51,362 nucleotides of DNA, from the NCBI RefSeq assembly GCF_000420445.1, contig NZ_ATUY01000011.1, forward strand, positions 1 through 51,362, in the 5' to 3' direction. A model generated the notes under the pieces. The model was not told the origin of the DNA, made no database searches, and saw only the letters and a list, made by a program, of their open reading frames with translations. Shown piece after piece: positions 13,954 through 26,441 of the stretch (its first letter is position 1; each line of letters starts with the position of its first letter). Made by a program: the position numbers and the translations under genes. The stretch comes from Actinotignum urinale DSM 15805. Its GTDB lineage: Bacteria; Actinomycetota; Actinomycetes; Actinomycetales; Actinomycetaceae.

Positions 13954-16900
13954 TTGGCTGCTTCGCGCACATACTCGCTCGCCGTTAACCACGGCAAGCC
14001 GATTGTTGACCGCGTCTCGTTTGCAAAAATCAATGAACCGCTCCAGGTTCCCAACCTTTTAGGTTTGCAGACAGACAGCTTCGGCTGGCTTATCGGTTCC
14101 GAAAAATGGGTTGCTGAAAACCCGGGAACCGCATCAGGTCTCGAAGAAATCTTCGATGAAATTTCACCCATTGAAAATACTGCTCAAACAATGGGGCTCG
14201 TTCTTTCGGCACCGCATTTTGAGGAACCAAAATATTCCATACTTGAATGCCGTGAACGAGATATTACCTACGCAGCACCGCTGTATGTTACAGCGGAATT
14301 CCAAAATTATGAAACAGGGGAAATTAAATCTCAAACAACCTTTATTGGAGATTTCCCCCTTATGACAGACCGCGGTACCTTCATTGTTAACGGTACCGAG
14401 CGTGTTGTTGTTTCTCAGCTCGTGCGTTCACCGGGAGTGTACTTCGAACGCACCGCTGATAAAACCTCCGATAAGGATATTTACAACGCAAAAATCATTC
14501 CTTCCCGCGGTGCATGGCTGGAATTTGAAATCGATAAGCGCGATAGCGTCGGCGTACGTGTGGATCGTAAGCGTAAGCAATCCGTCACCGTATTCCTTAA
14601 GGCCCTGGGCATGGAAGAATCCGAAATTCGTGAAGTATTCGCTGATTTCCCTGTTCTTCTTAAAACCTTGGAAAAGGACACCGTCCACACCCAAGAAGAA
14701 GCCTTGCGCGATCTGTACCGCAAGTTGCGTCCAGGCGAACCGCCGACAGCAGATGCAGGACGAACACTCCTCAACAACTTCTACTTCAACACCAAGCGTT
14801 ACGATACCGCTAAAGTTGGACGCTACAAGATAAATAAGAAGCTCGGACTTGATGCGGAAAACGAATCACGCCAGCTTACCCTGGTAGATATCACTGCAAC
14901 CCTGCGTTATCTGCTCGCCCTCCATCAGGGCATGGATCGCGTCAACGAAATGGGTGAATACGCTGAACTTGTGTGCACAGAAGGTGGCACCCCGGTTCGC
15001 GTAACAACCGACGATATTGATAACTTCTCCAACCGTCGCGTGCGCGCAGTCGGTGAACTTATCCAAAACCAGGTACGTACAGGACTTGCTCGCCTTGATC
15101 GTATGGTTCGCGAACGCATGACAACCCAGGAAGTCGAAGCAATTACGCCTTCTTCGTTGATCAACATTCGCCCCATCGTCGCGTCCATCAAGGAATTCTT
15201 CGGAACCTCCCAGCTTTCCCAGTTCATGGATCAAAACAATCCGCTGGCTGGGCTCACACACAAGCGACGCCTCTCCGCGCTCGGTCCGGGCGGTTTGAGC
15301 CGTGACCGTGCAGGCATGGAAGTGCGAGACGTTCACCCGTCCCACTATGGCCGCATGTGCCCGATTGAAACCCCTGAAGGTCCAAACATTGGTTTGATTG
15401 GATCCTTGGCGTCCTTTGCGCGAGTTAATACTTTCGGCTTCCTGGAGACACCCTACCGTCGCGTCGTCGATGGACGTGTTACAGATGTTATTGACTACCT
15501 CCAGGCAGGAGACGAAGATAACTACAATATTGCTCAGGCCGAAGCTCCCATTGATGAGAACGGTAGCTTCCTCGAAGAAGAAGCTCTCGTGCGTGTTCCC
15601 GGTGGCGAACCCGCCCTTGTGCCCGTCGAAGAAGTTGACTACATGGATGTCTCTGCACGTCAGATGGTTTCCATCGGTACAGGTATGATTCCGTTCCTGG
15701 AGCACGACGACGCCAACCGAGCACTCATGGGTGCCAACATGCAGCGTCAGGCTGTTCCCTTGATTCGCCCAGTTTCCCCATATGTGGGAACCGGTTGGGA
15801 AATGCGTTGCGCCGTCGATTCCGGCGACGTTACCACCGCGGCGGCTCCCGGTGTCGTTACAGAAGTCGATTCCGACGCAATTCACGTCGAACAGGACGAC
15901 GGACGTCACGTCATCTACAAGATGAGCAAATTTGAACGTTCCAACCCCGGTAATGCCATCAACCAGCGCGTTCTCGTTGACGTAGGGAACCGCATCGAAG
16001 CAGGATCACTCCTTGCCGACGGCGCGGCAACAGAAGGTGGAGAACTGGCTCTCGGCCAGAACCTCCTCGTCGCCTTCATGTCCTGGAACGGCTACAACTA
16101 TGAAGATGCCATTATTCTTTCCGAACGTTGCGTGCGCGACGATCTTCTAACCTCCATTCACATTGAGGAACATGAAGTCGATGCACGCGATACCAAGCTC
16201 GGACCGGAAGAAATCACGAGAGACATCCCCAATGTTTCCGAAGAAATGATTTCCCACCTGGACGAACACGGCATTATCCGTATCGGTGCAGAAGTTCGTG
16301 CCGGCGATATTCTCGTCGGAAAAATTACCCCTAAGGGTGAAACCGAACTGACCTCCGAAGAACGCCTCCTTCGCGCCATTTTTGGTGAAAAAGCGAAGGA
16401 AGTTCGCGATACGTCCATGCGTGTTCCGCACGGTGAATCCGGTATCGTCATTGGAATTCGCCAGTTCAACAAGGAAAATAACGACGAACTTCCCTCCGAC
16501 GTGAACGAAACCGTCCGCGTCTATATTGCCCAGCGTCGCAAGATCACCGTCGGTGATAAGATGGCGGGTCGCCACGGTAATAAGGGTGTTATTTCGCGTA
16601 TTCTTCCCATCGAAGATATGCCGTTCCTCGAAGATGGAACCCCGGTTGATATTATTCTCAACCCCCTCGGTGTTCCTGGCCGAATGAATCTCGGACAGAT
16701 TTATGAACTCCACTTGGGTTGGATCGCCAAGCACGGTTGGGATGCTTCGGCAGCCCGCGAAGCAGGCGAAAAATGGGCGATGAGTCTGCCAGAAAATGCT
16801 GTCAAGGGTAAGCCCGGTCAGCGTGTGGCAACTCCCGTATTCGACGGTTTGACATCCGATGAACTTGAAGGACTCATTAAGAGTGTCTTGCCTAACGAGG

Positions 16901-17451
16901 ACGGAGACCACGTTCTCAACGAATTCGGTAAGGCACGTCTCTTCGACGGACGTAGCGGTGAGCCATTCCCGGAGCCTATCTCCGTGGGTTACATGTACAT
17001 GTTGAAACTCCACCATCTCGTCGACGATAAGATTCACGCACGTTCCACCGGTCCGTACTCCATGGTTACCCAGCAACCTCTGGGTGGTAAGGCACAGTTC
17101 GGTGGCCAGCGCTTCGGAGAAATGGAAGTGTGGGCACTGGAAGCATACGGTGCCGCGCATACCCTCCAGGAAATGTTGACCGTGAAGTCCGACGATACTG
17201 TTGGGCGCGTGAAAGTATATGAAGCGATCGTGAAGGGCGATAACATCCCCGAACCCGGAATTCCGGAATCCTTCAAGGTTCTCATGCAGGAAATGCGTTC
17301 CCTGTGCTTGAACCTGGAAGCTCTGGATGCGGGAGGTGCAGTTATTGAATTGCAGGAAACTGAAGAAGAACGTTTCCGCGGAAACACCAATAAAGAAGTG
17401 CCTGCAATGCCCACGGGTCTCGAAGATCTTTCTACCGGAGCAGATTTCTAA
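13954..17451 (+). CDS. rpoB: DNA-directed RNA polymerase subunit beta
   Basis: This 1165-residue catalytic core subunit forms one pincer of the polymerase and half of the active site. The TTG start (LAASRT...) has GGAAGGA seven bases upstream and matches the usual actinobacterial start. An open frame continues 19 codons further but without conservation. The rifampicin region reads [20 protein letters not shown] then [11 protein letters not shown], with the His and Ser hot-spot residues wild type. [13 protein letters not shown], carrying active-site lysines, and the C-terminal [14 protein letters not shown] clamp segment are present. The gene is followed by rpoC after 94 bases. Confidence 0.96.
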   Translation: MAASRTYSLAVNHGKPIVDRVSFAKINEPLQVPNLLGLQTDSFGWLIGSEKWVAENPGTASGLEEIFDEISPIENTAQTMGLVLSAPHFEEPKYSILECRERDITYAAPLYVTAEFQNYETGEIKSQTTFIGDFPLMTDRGTFIVNGTERVVVSQLVRSPGVYFERTADKTSDKDIYNAKIIPSRGAWLEFEIDKRDSVGVRVDRKRKQSVTVFLKALGMEESEIREVFADFPVLLKTLEKDTVHTQEEALRDLYRKLRPGEPPTADAGRTLLNNFYFNTKRYDTAKVGRYKINKKLGLDAENESRQLTLVDITATLRYLLALHQGMDRVNEMGEYAELVCTEGGTPVRVTTDDIDNFSNRRVRAVGELIQNQVRTGLARLDRMVRERMTTQEVEAITPSSLINIRPIVASIKEFFGTSQLSQFMDQNNPLAGLTHKRRLSALGPGGLSRDRAGMEVRDVHPSHYGRMCPIETPEGPNIGLIGSLASFARVNTFGFLETPYRRVVDGRVTDVIDYLQAGDEDNYNIAQAEAPIDENGSFLEEEALVRVPGGEPALVPVEEVDYMDVSARQMVSIGTGMIPFLEHDDANRALMGANMQRQAVPLIRPVSPYVGTGWEMRCAVDSGDVTTAAAPGVVTEVDSDAIHVEQDDGRHVIYKMSKFERSNPGNAINQRVLVDVGNRIEAGSLLADGAATEGGELALGQNLLVAFMSWNGYNYEDAIILSERCVRDDLLTSIHIEEHEVDARDTKLGPEEITRDIPNVSEEMISHLDEHGIIRIGAEVRAGDILVGKITPKGETELTSEERLLRAIFGEKAKEVRDTSMRVPHGESGIVIGIRQFNKENNDELPSDVNETVRVYIAQRRKITVGDKMAGRHGNKGVISRILPIEDMPFLEDGTPVDIILNPLGVPGRMNLGQIYELHLGWIAKHGWDASAAREAGEKWAMSLPENAVKGKPGQRVATPVFDGLTSDELEGLIKSVLPNEDGDHVLNEFGKARLFDGRSGEPFPEPISVGYMYMLKLHHLVDDKIHARSTGPYSMVTQQPLGGKAQFGGQRFGEMEVWALEAYGAAHTLQEMLTVKSDDTVGRVKVYEAIVKGDNIPEPGIPESFKVLMQEMRSLCLNLEALDAGGAVIELQETEEERFRGNTNKEVPAMPTGLEDLSTGADF

Positions 17452-17545
17452 TCTCTCTCACAGTTGTGCGGGCCAAAATCGCGCCAGGCCCGCACAGCAC
17501 AGTCAGTAGTAGTGGTGCAAAAGTTTTCCATCGGAAGTAGGAATC

Positions 17546-20500
17546 TTGCTCGACGTCAATCGTTTTGATCAGCTTCATATTGGCCTGGCGACCTCAGACG
17601 ATATTCGTTCATGGTCCCACGGTGAAGTAAAGAAGCCGGAAACCATTAATTATCGTACCCTTAAGCCGGAACGCGACGGCCTGTTCGGTGAACAAATCTT
17701 CGGTCCTACCCGCGATTGGGAATGCGCTTGCGGAAAGTATAAGCGTCCCCGTTTCAAGGGTATTGTGTGCGAACACTGCGGTGTGGAAGTTACACGCTCC
17801 AAGGTGCGCCGTGAACGCATGGGACATATTGAACTTGCTGCTCCCGTTACCCACATTTGGTATTTCAAGGGTGTTCCTTCACGTCTCGGATATCTCCTTG
17901 ACGTTGCCCCCAAAGATTTGGAAAAAGTAATCTACTTTGCCGCCTATATGGTGACCGAAGTAGATGAAGAAGGACGACGCGAAGATCACGCAACTCTTCA
18001 ATCTGAATTTGAACTTGAATCCCGTGCTCTCATGAAGGAACGTGATGCGGCACTGGAAGCACGCCACAAGGAACTTGAAGCAGAACTTGCGGCAGCTGAA
18101 GGTGAGGATGCCACAACGGCTACAAAAACGAAGATAAAGCGCGAGGCCGAAAAAGACCTTGCAAAGATTCGTGAAAATGCCGATCGTGAGCTCGAACGTT
18201 TGACGGAAGTCTGGGATCGTTTCACAAAGCTTAAAGTGGGAGATCTTGAAGGTGATGAAGATCTTTACCGCGAAATGGAAGCTCGCTACGGAGAATACTT
18301 CAAGGCGGCACGCGGGGCAGAAGCTATCCAGGCGCGCCTGCGTGATTTCGATCTTCAAGCTGAACATGATGCTCTCGTAGAAGTTATTGAAACGGGAACA
18401 GCTCAGCGTAAGGCACGCGCACTTAAGCGTATCCGTGTGGTTAATGCTTTCCTGCATTCCGGTACGAAGCCCGAATCTATGGTTTTGGATGCTCTTCCGG
18501 TTATTCCGCCGGATCTTCGCCCCATGGTTCAGCTCGACGGTGGCCGTTTCGCAACCTCAGATTTGAACGATCTGTATCGTCGCGTCATCAACCGCAACAA
18601 CCGCTTAAAGCGCATGCTTGATTTGAATGCACCAGAAATCATGGTGAACAACGAAAAGCGTATGTTGCAAGAATCTGTGGATGCGCTCTTCGACAACGGT
18701 AGGCGTGGCCGCCCGGTTCAGGGTGCCGGTAACCGTCCCCTGAAGTCCCTTTCGGATATGTTGAAGGGTAAGCAGGGTCGTTTCCGCCAGAACTTGCTCG
18801 GTAAGCGCGTGGATTATTCCGGCCGTTCCGTTATTGTTGTTGGCCCATCCCTGAAACTTCACCAGTGCGGTTTGCCGAAGGTGATGGCTCTCGAACTGTT
18901 CAAACCATTCGTGCAAAAGCGCCTCGTCGATCTTGAGATTGCCAAGAATATTAAGGCATCCAAGCGCATGATTGACCGCCAACGCCCCGAAGTGTGGGAT
19001 GTTTTGGACGAAGTTATTCGTGAACACCCGGTTCTTTTGAACCGCGCACCAACACTTCACCGCCTCGGTATTCAGGCATTCGAACCCGTCATTATCGAAG
19101 GTAAAGCTATTCGCTTGCACCCCCTCGTGTGTGCGGCCTTCAACGCCGATTTCGACGGCGATCAGATGGCTGTTCACCTTCCGTTGTCCGTTGAAGCGCA
19201 GGCCGAAGCTCGCGTGCTCATGCTTTCGTCGAACAATATTTTGAAGCCTTCTGACGGACGCCCTGTGACCATGCCTTCCCAGGACATGGTGATTGGTTTG
19301 TTCTACTTGACGAGCGAACGCGAAGGTAAGTCAGGTGAGGGACGTTTCTTCACGACGGTAGACGAAGCCCGCATGGCTTACGATCTTGGCGAGCTTGACT
19401 TGAACTCCAGGGTGAAGATTCGTTTCGAGTCCGATGTTGTTCCTCCGCGTGGCTGGGTTGCCCCTGAAAATCACGGAGAAGACGATCCGATTATTTTGGA
19501 AACAACTCTCGGGCGCGCAATCTTCAACGAGGCACTTCCTGTTGATTTCCCGTATGTCAATACAGTTGTTGATAAGAAGGTTCTCGGCAAGATCGTCAAC
19601 AGCTTGGCTGAACGCTACGAAAAGGTTTACGTTGGCGCATCCCTCGATGCGTTGAAGGCAACAGGTTTCTATTGGGCGTCACGAAGCGGTGTGTCTATTG
19701 CCGTCTCGGATGTGGTTGTTCCTGGAAGTAAACGCGGGATTATCGCTGAGGCTGAAAAGAAAGCCAACGTTATCGAAAATCAGTACCTTGATGGTCTTAT
19801 CGAGGACGAGGATCGCCGTCGTGATTTGGTGAACCTATGGTCCGCAGTTACGTTGAATATTGCTGAAGAAATGCGTAAGAATTTCTCCGACGATAACACC
19901 GTGAACCGTATGGTTTCCTCCGGTGCCCGTGGTAACTGGGAACAGGTCCGTCAGATTGCTGGTATTCGTGGCCTGGTTTCCGACACCAAGGGTGTGACGA
20001 TTCCTCGTCCGATTATTTCGAACTACCGTGAAGGTTTGTCGGTTCTCGAATACTTCGCCAATACGCACGGCGCCCGTAAGGGTTTGGCGGATACCGCGTT
20101 GCGTACAGCGGATTCAGGGTACTTGACGCGCCGTCTTGTGGACGTTTCCCAGGACGTTATTGTTCGCGAAGGCGATTGCGGTACGTCTCGTGGTTTATCC
20201 AAGACGATTGCCTCACCCGATAGCGCTGGACAGCTTGTTCCCGATAAGAACCTTGACAGAACAGTTTATGCACGTACTCTTGCGAAAGATGTCGTGGATA
20301 GTGAAGGTAATGTTTTGGTTGTAGCCGGAACAGATCTTGGCGACGATATTATCGAAAACCTTATCGAAAAGGGTATTACCAAGGTTTCGGTCCGTTCCGT
20401 GCTTACCTGCCAGTCTCGTACCGGTACATGTGCAATGTGCTACGGCCGTTCCATGGCAACCGGCAAGCTCGTCGATATTGGTGAAGCTGTTGGTATTGTG

Positions 20501-21427
20501 GCGGCACAATCCATTGGTGAACCTGGTACACAGCTAACAATGCGTACCTTCCACACCGGTGGTTCTGCGTCGGCTGAAGATATTACTCAGGGTCTTCCGC
20601 GTGTTCAGGAATTGTTTGAAGCACGTACGCCTAAGGGTGAAGCTCCTATCGCTGAAGTTGCCGGACGTTTGGAAGTCGAAGACGGTGAACGTCTGCGTCG
20701 TTTGATTATTGTTCGCGACGACGCCGAAGAGGACATGGTTTATCTTGCCTCCAAGCGTGCCAAGCTTTTAATTGAAGAAGGCGGGCATGTGAAGGTTGGC
20801 GAGCAACTCGTTGAAGGTAACGTTGACCCCAAGAAGATTCTGCGTATTTCTGGCCGTCGCGCGGTTCAGGAATATATTGTGGATCAGGTTCAGGATGTTT
20901 ACCGGAACCAGAACGTAGACATCCACGATAAGCATATTGAAGTGATTGTTCACCAAATGCTTCGTCGTATTACGGTTCTTGAAGCTGGAAGTACGCATCT
21001 GCTTCCCGGTGAACTCGTGGATGTTGCTCGTTTTGAAAGCGAGAATCGTGCGGCAATGGCTGAAGGTGGGAAACCTGCTTCAGGACGCCCCGAACTCATG
21101 GGTATCACGAAGGCTTCTTTGGCAACAGATTCGTGGCTTTCCGCCGCATCCTTCCAGGAAACAACTCGTGTGTTGACGGAAGCTGCCTTGAACTCCAAGT
21201 CCGATCCGCTTGAAGGTCTGAAAGAAAACGTTATTCTCGGTAAGCTCATTCCGGCCGGTACCGGCCTTGAGACACTGCGTAACGTCAAGGTTGAGCCGAC
21301 GGTTGAGGCACGTGTGGACTTCGAAAAGAACTTCGGCTTCGCCTCACGCGAATACGATTCCTTCGATGACGTGTTCCCGTATTCCGGCATGCAAGATTTC
21401 GATTTTGACGCTGGATACGGCATGTAA
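17546..21427 (+). CDS. rpoC: DNA-directed RNA polymerase subunit beta'
   Basis: This 1293-residue largest polymerase subunit carries the Mg-binding loop [12 protein letters not shown]. The N-terminal zinc ribbon ([11 protein letters not shown]...CEHCG) is complete. A charged coiled-coil insertion at about 135-270 ([18 protein letters not shown] and following) is the lineage-specific insert common in actinobacteria. The second zinc site ([13 protein letters not shown]) and the trigger-loop region TMRTFHTGG are present. The TTG start ([10 protein letters not shown]) follows a GGAAGTAGG ribosome-binding site and matches homologues. Confidence 0.96.
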   Translation: MLDVNRFDQLHIGLATSDDIRSWSHGEVKKPETINYRTLKPERDGLFGEQIFGPTRDWECACGKYKRPRFKGIVCEHCGVEVTRSKVRRERMGHIELAAPVTHIWYFKGVPSRLGYLLDVAPKDLEKVIYFAAYMVTEVDEEGRREDHATLQSEFELESRALMKERDAALEARHKELEAELAAAEGEDATTATKTKIKREAEKDLAKIRENADRELERLTEVWDRFTKLKVGDLEGDEDLYREMEARYGEYFKAARGAEAIQARLRDFDLQAEHDALVEVIETGTAQRKARALKRIRVVNAFLHSGTKPESMVLDALPVIPPDLRPMVQLDGGRFATSDLNDLYRRVINRNNRLKRMLDLNAPEIMVNNEKRMLQESVDALFDNGRRGRPVQGAGNRPLKSLSDMLKGKQGRFRQNLLGKRVDYSGRSVIVVGPSLKLHQCGLPKVMALELFKPFVQKRLVDLEIAKNIKASKRMIDRQRPEVWDVLDEVIREHPVLLNRAPTLHRLGIQAFEPVIIEGKAIRLHPLVCAAFNADFDGDQMAVHLPLSVEAQAEARVLMLSSNNILKPSDGRPVTMPSQDMVIGLFYLTSEREGKSGEGRFFTTVDEARMAYDLGELDLNSRVKIRFESDVVPPRGWVAPENHGEDDPIILETTLGRAIFNEALPVDFPYVNTVVDKKVLGKIVNSLAERYEKVYVGASLDALKATGFYWASRSGVSIAVSDVVVPGSKRGIIAEAEKKANVIENQYLDGLIEDEDRRRDLVNLWSAVTLNIAEEMRKNFSDDNTVNRMVSSGARGNWEQVRQIAGIRGLVSDTKGVTIPRPIISNYREGLSVLEYFANTHGARKGLADTALRTADSGYLTRRLVDVSQDVIVREGDCGTSRGLSKTIASPDSAGQLVPDKNLDRTVYARTLAKDVVDSEGNVLVVAGTDLGDDIIENLIEKGITKVSVRSVLTCQSRTGTCAMCYGRSMATGKLVDIGEAVGIVAAQSIGEPGTQLTMRTFHTGGSASAEDITQGLPRVQELFEARTPKGEAPIAEVAGRLEVEDGERLRRLIIVRDDAEEDMVYLASKRAKLLIEEGGHVKVGEQLVEGNVDPKKILRISGRRAVQEYIVDQVQDVYRNQNVDIHDKHIEVIVHQMLRRITVLEAGSTHLLPGELVDVARFESENRAAMAEGGKPASGRPELMGITKASLATDSWLSAASFQETTRVLTEAALNSKSDPLEGLKENVILGKLIPAGTGLETLRNVKVEPTVEARVDFEKNFGFASREYDSFDDVFPYSGMQDFDFDAGYGM

Positions 21428-21570
21428 CACGCAGGAATCCGGACGCAGGGGATAGGTGGCGTATCAAGGAAAGTGTCTTACTGACATTTTTCGGGCGCAT
21501 CCATAACGTTCGCTTCCGGATTTTTCGGGCGTTCACCTGACATATAAAGGTTTACGCACCAAGCGTTCAC

Positions 21571-21609
21571 GAATGTGGCGTGTGGGAATTCTTCCCACAC
21601 GCCACATTC
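21571..21609. terminator. Perfect 18-bp hairpin downstream of rpoC
   Basis: GAATGTGGCGTGTGGGAA, a TTC loop, and its exact reverse complement. There is no T-run on either side, so it may terminate by stem strength alone, stabilise the rpoBC mRNA 3' end, or be a protein-binding palindrome. Confidence 0.6.
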
Positions 21610-21830
21610 TCGTCGTACATCTATAAAAAATGTGACATTGTTCGTACGCTCATCTTTTGGCTTTCGCGTTCGTGTACCGGCGCGTAGTGTAAAACTGTGC
21701 AAAGAAGATTAAGCCACCCGGATTCATGCATGTGTGCCAAGCGTAGAACTTTGGGTAAGAAAAACGAAAACTTTTCGTCAACACACACCTTTACTCATGT
21801 GTGTATCTGATAACACGAACCGTTAAACCT

Positions 21831-21860
21831 TTGACGTGGACGCGCCTAAGTGGCTATTCT
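21831..21860 (+). promoter_or_regulatory. Promoter of the rpsL-rpsG-fusA-tuf operon
   Basis: TTGACG (21831-21836) and TATTCT (21855-21860) with an 18-base spacer. The predicted leader is about 110 bases. Confidence 0.6.
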
Positions 21861-21976
21861 TGTAAAGGTTGCCTATTCGCGGGTCTAGTTGTGGCTTGCC
21901 ACATGAATGAGCGGTGTGTGTTCTCTAGATTTGGCGAATTATATTCATTATTCATCTGTACAACAGGAGAAATTTA

Positions 21977-22351
21977 GTGCCTACAATACAGCAGTTGGTA
22001 CGCCAGGGACGCGCACAGAAGAAGCGCGCTCCCAAGCGCCCGGCGCTCAAGGGAAGCCCCCAGCGTCGCGGGGTGTGCACACGTGTGTTCACCACCACCC
22101 CGAAGAAGCCGAACTCCGCGCTCCGTAAGGTTGCCCGTGTTCGCCTTTCTTCCGGCATCGAAGTTACCGCTTACATTCCCGGTGAAGGTCATAACCTTCA
22201 GGAACACTCCATCGTTCTTGTGCGCGGTGGTGGCGTGAAGGATCTTCCCGGTGTGCGTTACAAGATCGTTCGTGGCGCTCTGGATACCCAGGGTGTGAAG
22301 AACCGTAACCAGGCTCGTTCCCGTTATGGTGCGAAGAAGGAGAAGAAGTAA
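21977..22351 (+). CDS. rpsL: 30S ribosomal protein S12
   Basis: This 124-residue decoding-centre protein tunes translational accuracy. The conserved loops [12 protein letters not shown] and [14 protein letters not shown] are wild type, including the lysines (43 and 88 here) whose replacement gives streptomycin resistance. GTG start with a CAGGAGAAA ribosome-binding site. The stop overlaps the rpsG start by one base, so the first gene of the str operon is translationally coupled to the second. Confidence 0.96.
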   Translation: MPTIQQLVRQGRAQKKRAPKRPALKGSPQRRGVCTRVFTTTPKKPNSALRKVARVRLSSGIEVTAYIPGEGHNLQEHSIVLVRGGGVKDLPGVRYKIVRGALDTQGVKNRNQARSRYGAKKEKK

Positions 22352-22821
22352 TGCCACGTAAGGGTCCAATTAAGAAGCGTCCTTTGATCGCAGATCCGGT
22401 TTACAATTCCCAGATTGTTACTCAGCTTGTGAACCGTGTTCTCGTCGATGGTAAGAAGTCTTTGGCTCAGTCCATCGTTTACGGCGCATTTGAAGGCGTT
22501 GCAGAAAAGTCTGGACAAGATCCGCTCGCAGTTTTCAAGCGTGCAGTGGATAATATTCGTCCGCAACTCGAAGTTCGTTCACGTCGCGTTGGTGGCGCAA
22601 CCTATCAGGTTCCGGTGGAAGTTAAATCCGCACGCGCTACCGCTCTTGCGTTGCGTTGGCTCGTTTCCTTCGCTCGCACCCGTCGTGAAAACACGATGGA
22701 ACTGCGTCTCATGAACGAAATCTTGGATGCATCCAATGGTCTTGGCGGTGCTGTGAAGCGTCGTGAAGATACCCATCGTATGGCAGAGGCTAACAAGGCC
22801 TTTGCTCACTACCGCTGGTAA
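22351..22821 (+). CDS. rpsG: 30S ribosomal protein S7
   Basis: This 156-residue primary binder of the 16S 3' major domain nucleates head assembly and contacts E-site tRNA. Motifs [40 protein letters not shown] and the C-terminal [18 protein letters not shown] are all typical. The start overlaps the rpsL stop. In E. coli S7 is the str operon repressor, and whether that holds here is not visible. fusA follows after 42 bases. Confidence 0.96.
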   Translation: MPRKGPIKKRPLIADPVYNSQIVTQLVNRVLVDGKKSLAQSIVYGAFEGVAEKSGQDPLAVFKRAVDNIRPQLEVRSRRVGGATYQVPVEVKSARATALALRWLVSFARTRRENTMELRLMNEILDASNGLGGAVKRREDTHRMAEANKAFAHYRW

Positions 22822-22863
22822 TCGCCAGGGTTTTCAACCCCGAGTTATAGAGAAGAGCGTATT

Positions 22864-24984
22864 GTGGCACAAGACGTGCTTACCGACCTTACAAAGGTCC
22901 GCAATATCGGTATCATGGCGCACATCGATGCCGGTAAAACAACAACCACTGAGCGCATCCTGCTGTACACCGGCATTAACCATAAGCTTGGTGAAACCCA
23001 CGACGGTGCATCAACCACCGACTGGATGGAGCAGGAAAAGGAACGTGGTATTACCATTACTTCCGCTGCTGTAACGGCATTCTGGAAGGGTGCACAGTTC
23101 AACATTATTGACACCCCGGGCCACGTGGACTTCACCGTTGAGGTGGAGCGTTCACTGCGCGTTCTCGACGGTGCCATTGCCGTGTTCGACGGCAAGGAAG
23201 GTGTTGAACCTCAGTCTGAAACCGTGTGGCGTCAGGCTGATAAGTACAACGTTCCCCGCATTTGTTTCATCAACAAGATGGACAAACTCGGTGCAAACTT
23301 TGATTTTTCCGTTCAGACGATTCGCGATCGTTTGAAGGCTCATCCCACGGTTATTACCTTCCCGATTGGGGCGGAAAACGAATTCAATGGTGTTGTCGAT
23401 GTGTTGAGCATGACAGCCGTTCGTTTCCCCGAACAGGACGATAAGGGTAATAGCACCATGGGTGCCGTTGTTGAACACGAAGACATCCCGGCTGATCTTC
23501 TTGAGAAGGCTGAAGAACTTCGTATGGTCGCCATGGAAGATGCCGCTGAAGCTAACGAAGAACTCATGGAAAAGTACCTTGAAGAAGGTGAACTTTCCAC
23601 TGAGGAAATGATTAAGGGTTTGCGTATTCGTACCCTGAACAGCGAAATCTATCCTGTCTATGCAGGTTCTGCCTACAAGAACAAGGGTGTTCAGCCCGTT
23701 CTTGATGGTGTTGTCAACTTCCTTCCTTCCCCGCTTGATATTCCTGCTATTGAAGGTTTCAAGCCCGGAAATGAAGACGAAGTTATTCTTCGCCATCCAT
23801 CCGAATCTGAGCCTTTCGCTGCTCTTGCCTTCAAGATTGCCGTTCACCCCTTCTACGGTAAACTCACCTACATTCGTGTCTACTCCGGTAAGGTCGAATC
23901 CGGTACCCAGGTGATGAATTCCGTTAAGGGTAAGCGCGAACGTATCGGCAAGATGTTCCAAATGCACTCCAACAAGGAAATCCCTGTTGAGGTTGCACAC
24001 GCTGGGCATATTTACGCATTCATCGGCCTGAAGGACACCACAACTGGTGATACCCTCTGCGCCCAGGATGCTCCCGTCGTCCTTGAATCAATGACATTCC
24101 CGGATCCAGTGATCCACGTTGCCATTGAACCTAAGTCCAAGGGCGACCAAGAAAAGCTTTCCATCGCCATTCAGAAGCTGGCGGAGGAAGATCCGACCTT
24201 CACGGTTCATCAGGATGAGGAAACCGGCCAGACCGTTATTGGCGGTATGGGCGAACTCCACCTCGATATTCTCGTTGACCGCATGAAGCGCGAATTCAGG
24301 GTTGATGCAAACGTCGGCGCTCCGATGGTTGCCTACCGTGAAACTATCCGCCGCAAGGTGGAACATGTTGAATACACCCACAAGAAGCAGACGGGTGGAT
24401 CCGGTCAGTTCGCGCGTGTTATTTGTACGTTCGAACCGCTCGATGCGACAGAAGAAGGCGAAGCATACGAATTCGTCAACGCTGTTACCGGTGGTCGCGT
24501 TCCGCGCGAATACATTCCGTCCGTCGACCAGGGTATCCAAGAAGCCATGTCTAATGGTGTTCTTGCCGGCTACCCGCTTGTGGGTGTGAAGGCAACGCTG
24601 GAAGACGGCGCCTACCACGACGTCGATTCGTCCGAACTTGCCTTCAAGATCGCCGGTAACCAGGTGTTCAAGGAAGGCGCAAAGCGTGCCAACCCTGTTC
24701 TTCTGGAACCGATTATGGACGTTGAAGTTCGTACCCCCGAGGAGTATATGGGCGACGTTATTGGCGACCTGAACTCCCGTCGCGGTATGATTAAGTCCAT
24801 GGAAGACGCTACTGGCGTCAAGATCGTTCGTGCTAACGTTCCGCTCAGTGAAATGTTCGGTTACGTTGGTGACCTGCGTTCCAAGACGCAGGGCCGTGCG
24901 GTCTACAGCATGCAGATGGATTCCTACGCTGAGGTTCCCAAGAACGTCGCGGATGAAGTCGTTGCCGCTGCACGCGGTGAATAA
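22864..24984 (+). CDS. fusA: Translation elongation factor G
   Basis: This 706-residue translational GTPase drives tRNA-mRNA translocation and, with RRF, ribosome recycling. G1 is [16 protein letters not shown]2 includes [10 protein letters not shown]3 DTPGHVDF and G4 NKMD. Domain IV (about 485-605) includes GGSGQFARV, and the C-terminal domain V contains [12 protein letters not shown] start after AGAGAAGAG. The gene follows rpsG in the conserved str operon order, and tuf follows after about 108 bases. No fusidic-acid-type change was assessed. Confidence 0.96.
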   Translation: MAQDVLTDLTKVRNIGIMAHIDAGKTTTTERILLYTGINHKLGETHDGASTTDWMEQEKERGITITSAAVTAFWKGAQFNIIDTPGHVDFTVEVERSLRVLDGAIAVFDGKEGVEPQSETVWRQADKYNVPRICFINKMDKLGANFDFSVQTIRDRLKAHPTVITFPIGAENEFNGVVDVLSMTAVRFPEQDDKGNSTMGAVVEHEDIPADLLEKAEELRMVAMEDAAEANEELMEKYLEEGELSTEEMIKGLRIRTLNSEIYPVYAGSAYKNKGVQPVLDGVVNFLPSPLDIPAIEGFKPGNEDEVILRHPSESEPFAALAFKIAVHPFYGKLTYIRVYSGKVESGTQVMNSVKGKRERIGKMFQMHSNKEIPVEVAHAGHIYAFIGLKDTTTGDTLCAQDAPVVLESMTFPDPVIHVAIEPKSKGDQEKLSIAIQKLAEEDPTFTVHQDEETGQTVIGGMGELHLDILVDRMKREFRVDANVGAPMVAYRETIRRKVEHVEYTHKKQTGGSGQFARVICTFEPLDATEEGEAYEFVNAVTGGRVPREYIPSVDQGIQEAMSNGVLAGYPLVGVKATLEDGAYHDVDSSELAFKIAGNQVFKEGAKRANPVLLEPIMDVEVRTPEEYMGDVIGDLNSRRGMIKSMEDATGVKIVRANVPLSEMFGYVGDLRSKTQGRAVYSMQMDSYAEVPKNVADEVVAAARGE

Positions 24985-25092
24985 CGTATCCAGTTTCGTT
25001 TACAATAGGTAACTGTTCGATACGAATATGGATACGTGCGCCAGCATTTATCCAGAATCTATAAGTAATTTCTAGAGTCCCAGGAGGACGTA

Positions 25093-26283
25093 GTGGCAAA
25101 GGCCAAGTACGATAAGTCCAAGCCGCATATGAACATCGGCACCATCGGTCACGTCGATCACGGAAAGACGACAACGACCGCTGCTATCACCAAGGTTCTT
25201 GCGGATAAGTACCCCGATCTTAATGAATTCACCCCGTTCGATCAGGTTGATAACGCTCCTGAAGAACGCCAGCGTGGTATTACGATTAACGTTTCCCACG
25301 TTGAATACCAGACAGAAAAGCGTCACTATGCTCACGTTGACGCCCCTGGACACGCCGATTACATCAAGAACATGATTACCGGTGCTGCTCAGATGGACGG
25401 CGCAATCCTCGTTGTTGCCGCAACTGATGGTCCGATGGCTCAGACTCGTGAACACGTTCTTCTTGCCCGCCAGGTTGGCGTGCCCCAGATCATCGTCGCA
25501 CTCAACAAGTCCGACATGGTTGATGATGAAGAACTTCTCGAACTCGTTGAAATGGAAGTTCGTGAACTTCTCGATTCTCAGGAATACCCCGGAGACGACC
25601 TCCCCGTCGTCCGCATTTCCGCTCTCAAGGCTCTTGAAGGCGATGCTGAATGGGTTGCTTCCATTGAAGAACTCATGGAGCAGGTTGACACCTACTTCGA
25701 AGATCCGGTTCGTGACACCGATAAACCGTTCCTTATGCCGATCGAAGACGTCTTCACGATTACTGGTCGTGGAACCGTTGTTACCGGTCGTGTGGAACGC
25801 GGTATCCTCAACCTGAACGAAGAAGTTGAAATCCTCGGTATCCGCAAGGCTCAGAAGACAACGGTTACCGGTATCGAAATGTTCCACAAGCAGATGGATT
25901 ACGCTGAAGCCGGCGAAAACTGCGGTCTTCTTCTCCGTGGTACCAAGCGTGAAGATGTTGAACGTGGCCAGGTTGTTGCCAAGCCGGGTTCCATCACCCC
26001 GCACACCAAGTTCGAAGCTCAGGTCTACGTGCTGAAGAAGGAAGAAGGTGGACGTCACAATCCGTTCTTCTCCAACTACCGCCCGCAGTTCTACTTCCGT
26101 ACCACAGACGTTACCGGCGTTATCACCCTTCCTGAAGGCACCGAAATGGTTATGCCTGGCGATAACACCGAAATGACTGTTGAACTCATCCAGCCAATCG
26201 CCATGGAAGAAGGCCTCGGCTTCGCTATCCGTGAAGGTGGCCACACCGTTGGATCCGGGCGAGTCATCAAGATCATCAAGTAA
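25093..26283 (+). CDS. tuf: Translation elongation factor Tu
   Basis: This 396-residue GTPase delivers aminoacyl-tRNA to the ribosomal A site. [14 protein letters not shown] (P-loop), [14 protein letters not shown] (switch I), DAPGHADY (switch II), NKSDMVD (base specificity), and domains II and III ending in [16 protein letters not shown] are complete. GTG start with a strong AGGAGGA ribosome-binding site at about 25080-25086. Codon use is highly biased, as expected for one of the most expressed genes. Only one tuf copy is seen in this window. Confidence 0.97.
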   Translation: MAKAKYDKSKPHMNIGTIGHVDHGKTTTTAAITKVLADKYPDLNEFTPFDQVDNAPEERQRGITINVSHVEYQTEKRHYAHVDAPGHADYIKNMITGAAQMDGAILVVAATDGPMAQTREHVLLARQVGVPQIIVALNKSDMVDDEELLELVEMEVRELLDSQEYPGDDLPVVRISALKALEGDAEWVASIEELMEQVDTYFEDPVRDTDKPFLMPIEDVFTITGRGTVVTGRVERGILNLNEEVEILGIRKAQKTTVTGIEMFHKQMDYAEAGENCGLLLRGTKREDVERGQVVAKPGSITPHTKFEAQVYVLKKEEGGRHNPFFSNYRPQFYFRTTDVTGVITLPEGTEMVMPGDNTEMTVELIQPIAMEEGLGFAIREGGHTVGSGRVIKIIK

Positions 26284-26312
26284 GTAATTTCTAGCTCAGC
26301 TAGCTTACTTCC

Positions 26313-26346
26313 CATGTGCCCCGCACTTTTTAGTGCGGGGCACATG
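26313..26346 (+). terminator. Terminator after tuf
   Basis: CATGTGCCCCGCACT and its exact reverse complement form a 15-bp stem with a TTTT loop. The 3' arm sequence GCGGGGCACAT is repeated about 40 bases further on (about 26380-26390). Confidence 0.85.
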
Positions 26347-26441
26347 TTGTATGGTGCGGTGTTCTTGTAGTTCGCTGCGGGGCACATCTTGTCTTTCTAG
26401 CACCTAACAGAACCGTGAGGCTTCTTGATAGGCTAGTGTTC

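Larger units (their letters stand above)
21428..21976 (+). other. Long non-coding gap between rpoC and rpsL
   Basis: These 549 bases contain an 18-bp perfect hairpin (21571-21609) and a good promoter (21831-21860). A palindromic ACACACACC/CATGTGTGT element at about 21780-21804 lies upstream of the promoter. No recognisable gene was seen. The rpsL ribosome-binding site CAGGAGAAA lies at 21963-21971. Confidence 0.5.

Noticed and set aside
15211-15300. Rifampicin-resistance allele of rpoB
   Set aside because: The hot-spot residues (Asp, His, Ser positions) all read as wild type.
14866-17160. Long antisense open frames inside rpoB (about 347 and 337 codons)
   Set aside because: They lie entirely opposite a highly conserved gene, have no recognisable motifs, and arise from its strong codon bias.
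22090-22260. Streptomycin-resistance allele of rpsL
   Set aside because: Both classical lysine positions are Lys.
25072-26244. 390-codon open frame antisense to tuf
   Set aside because: Composition mirrors the codon usage of tuf; no start signals or family features.
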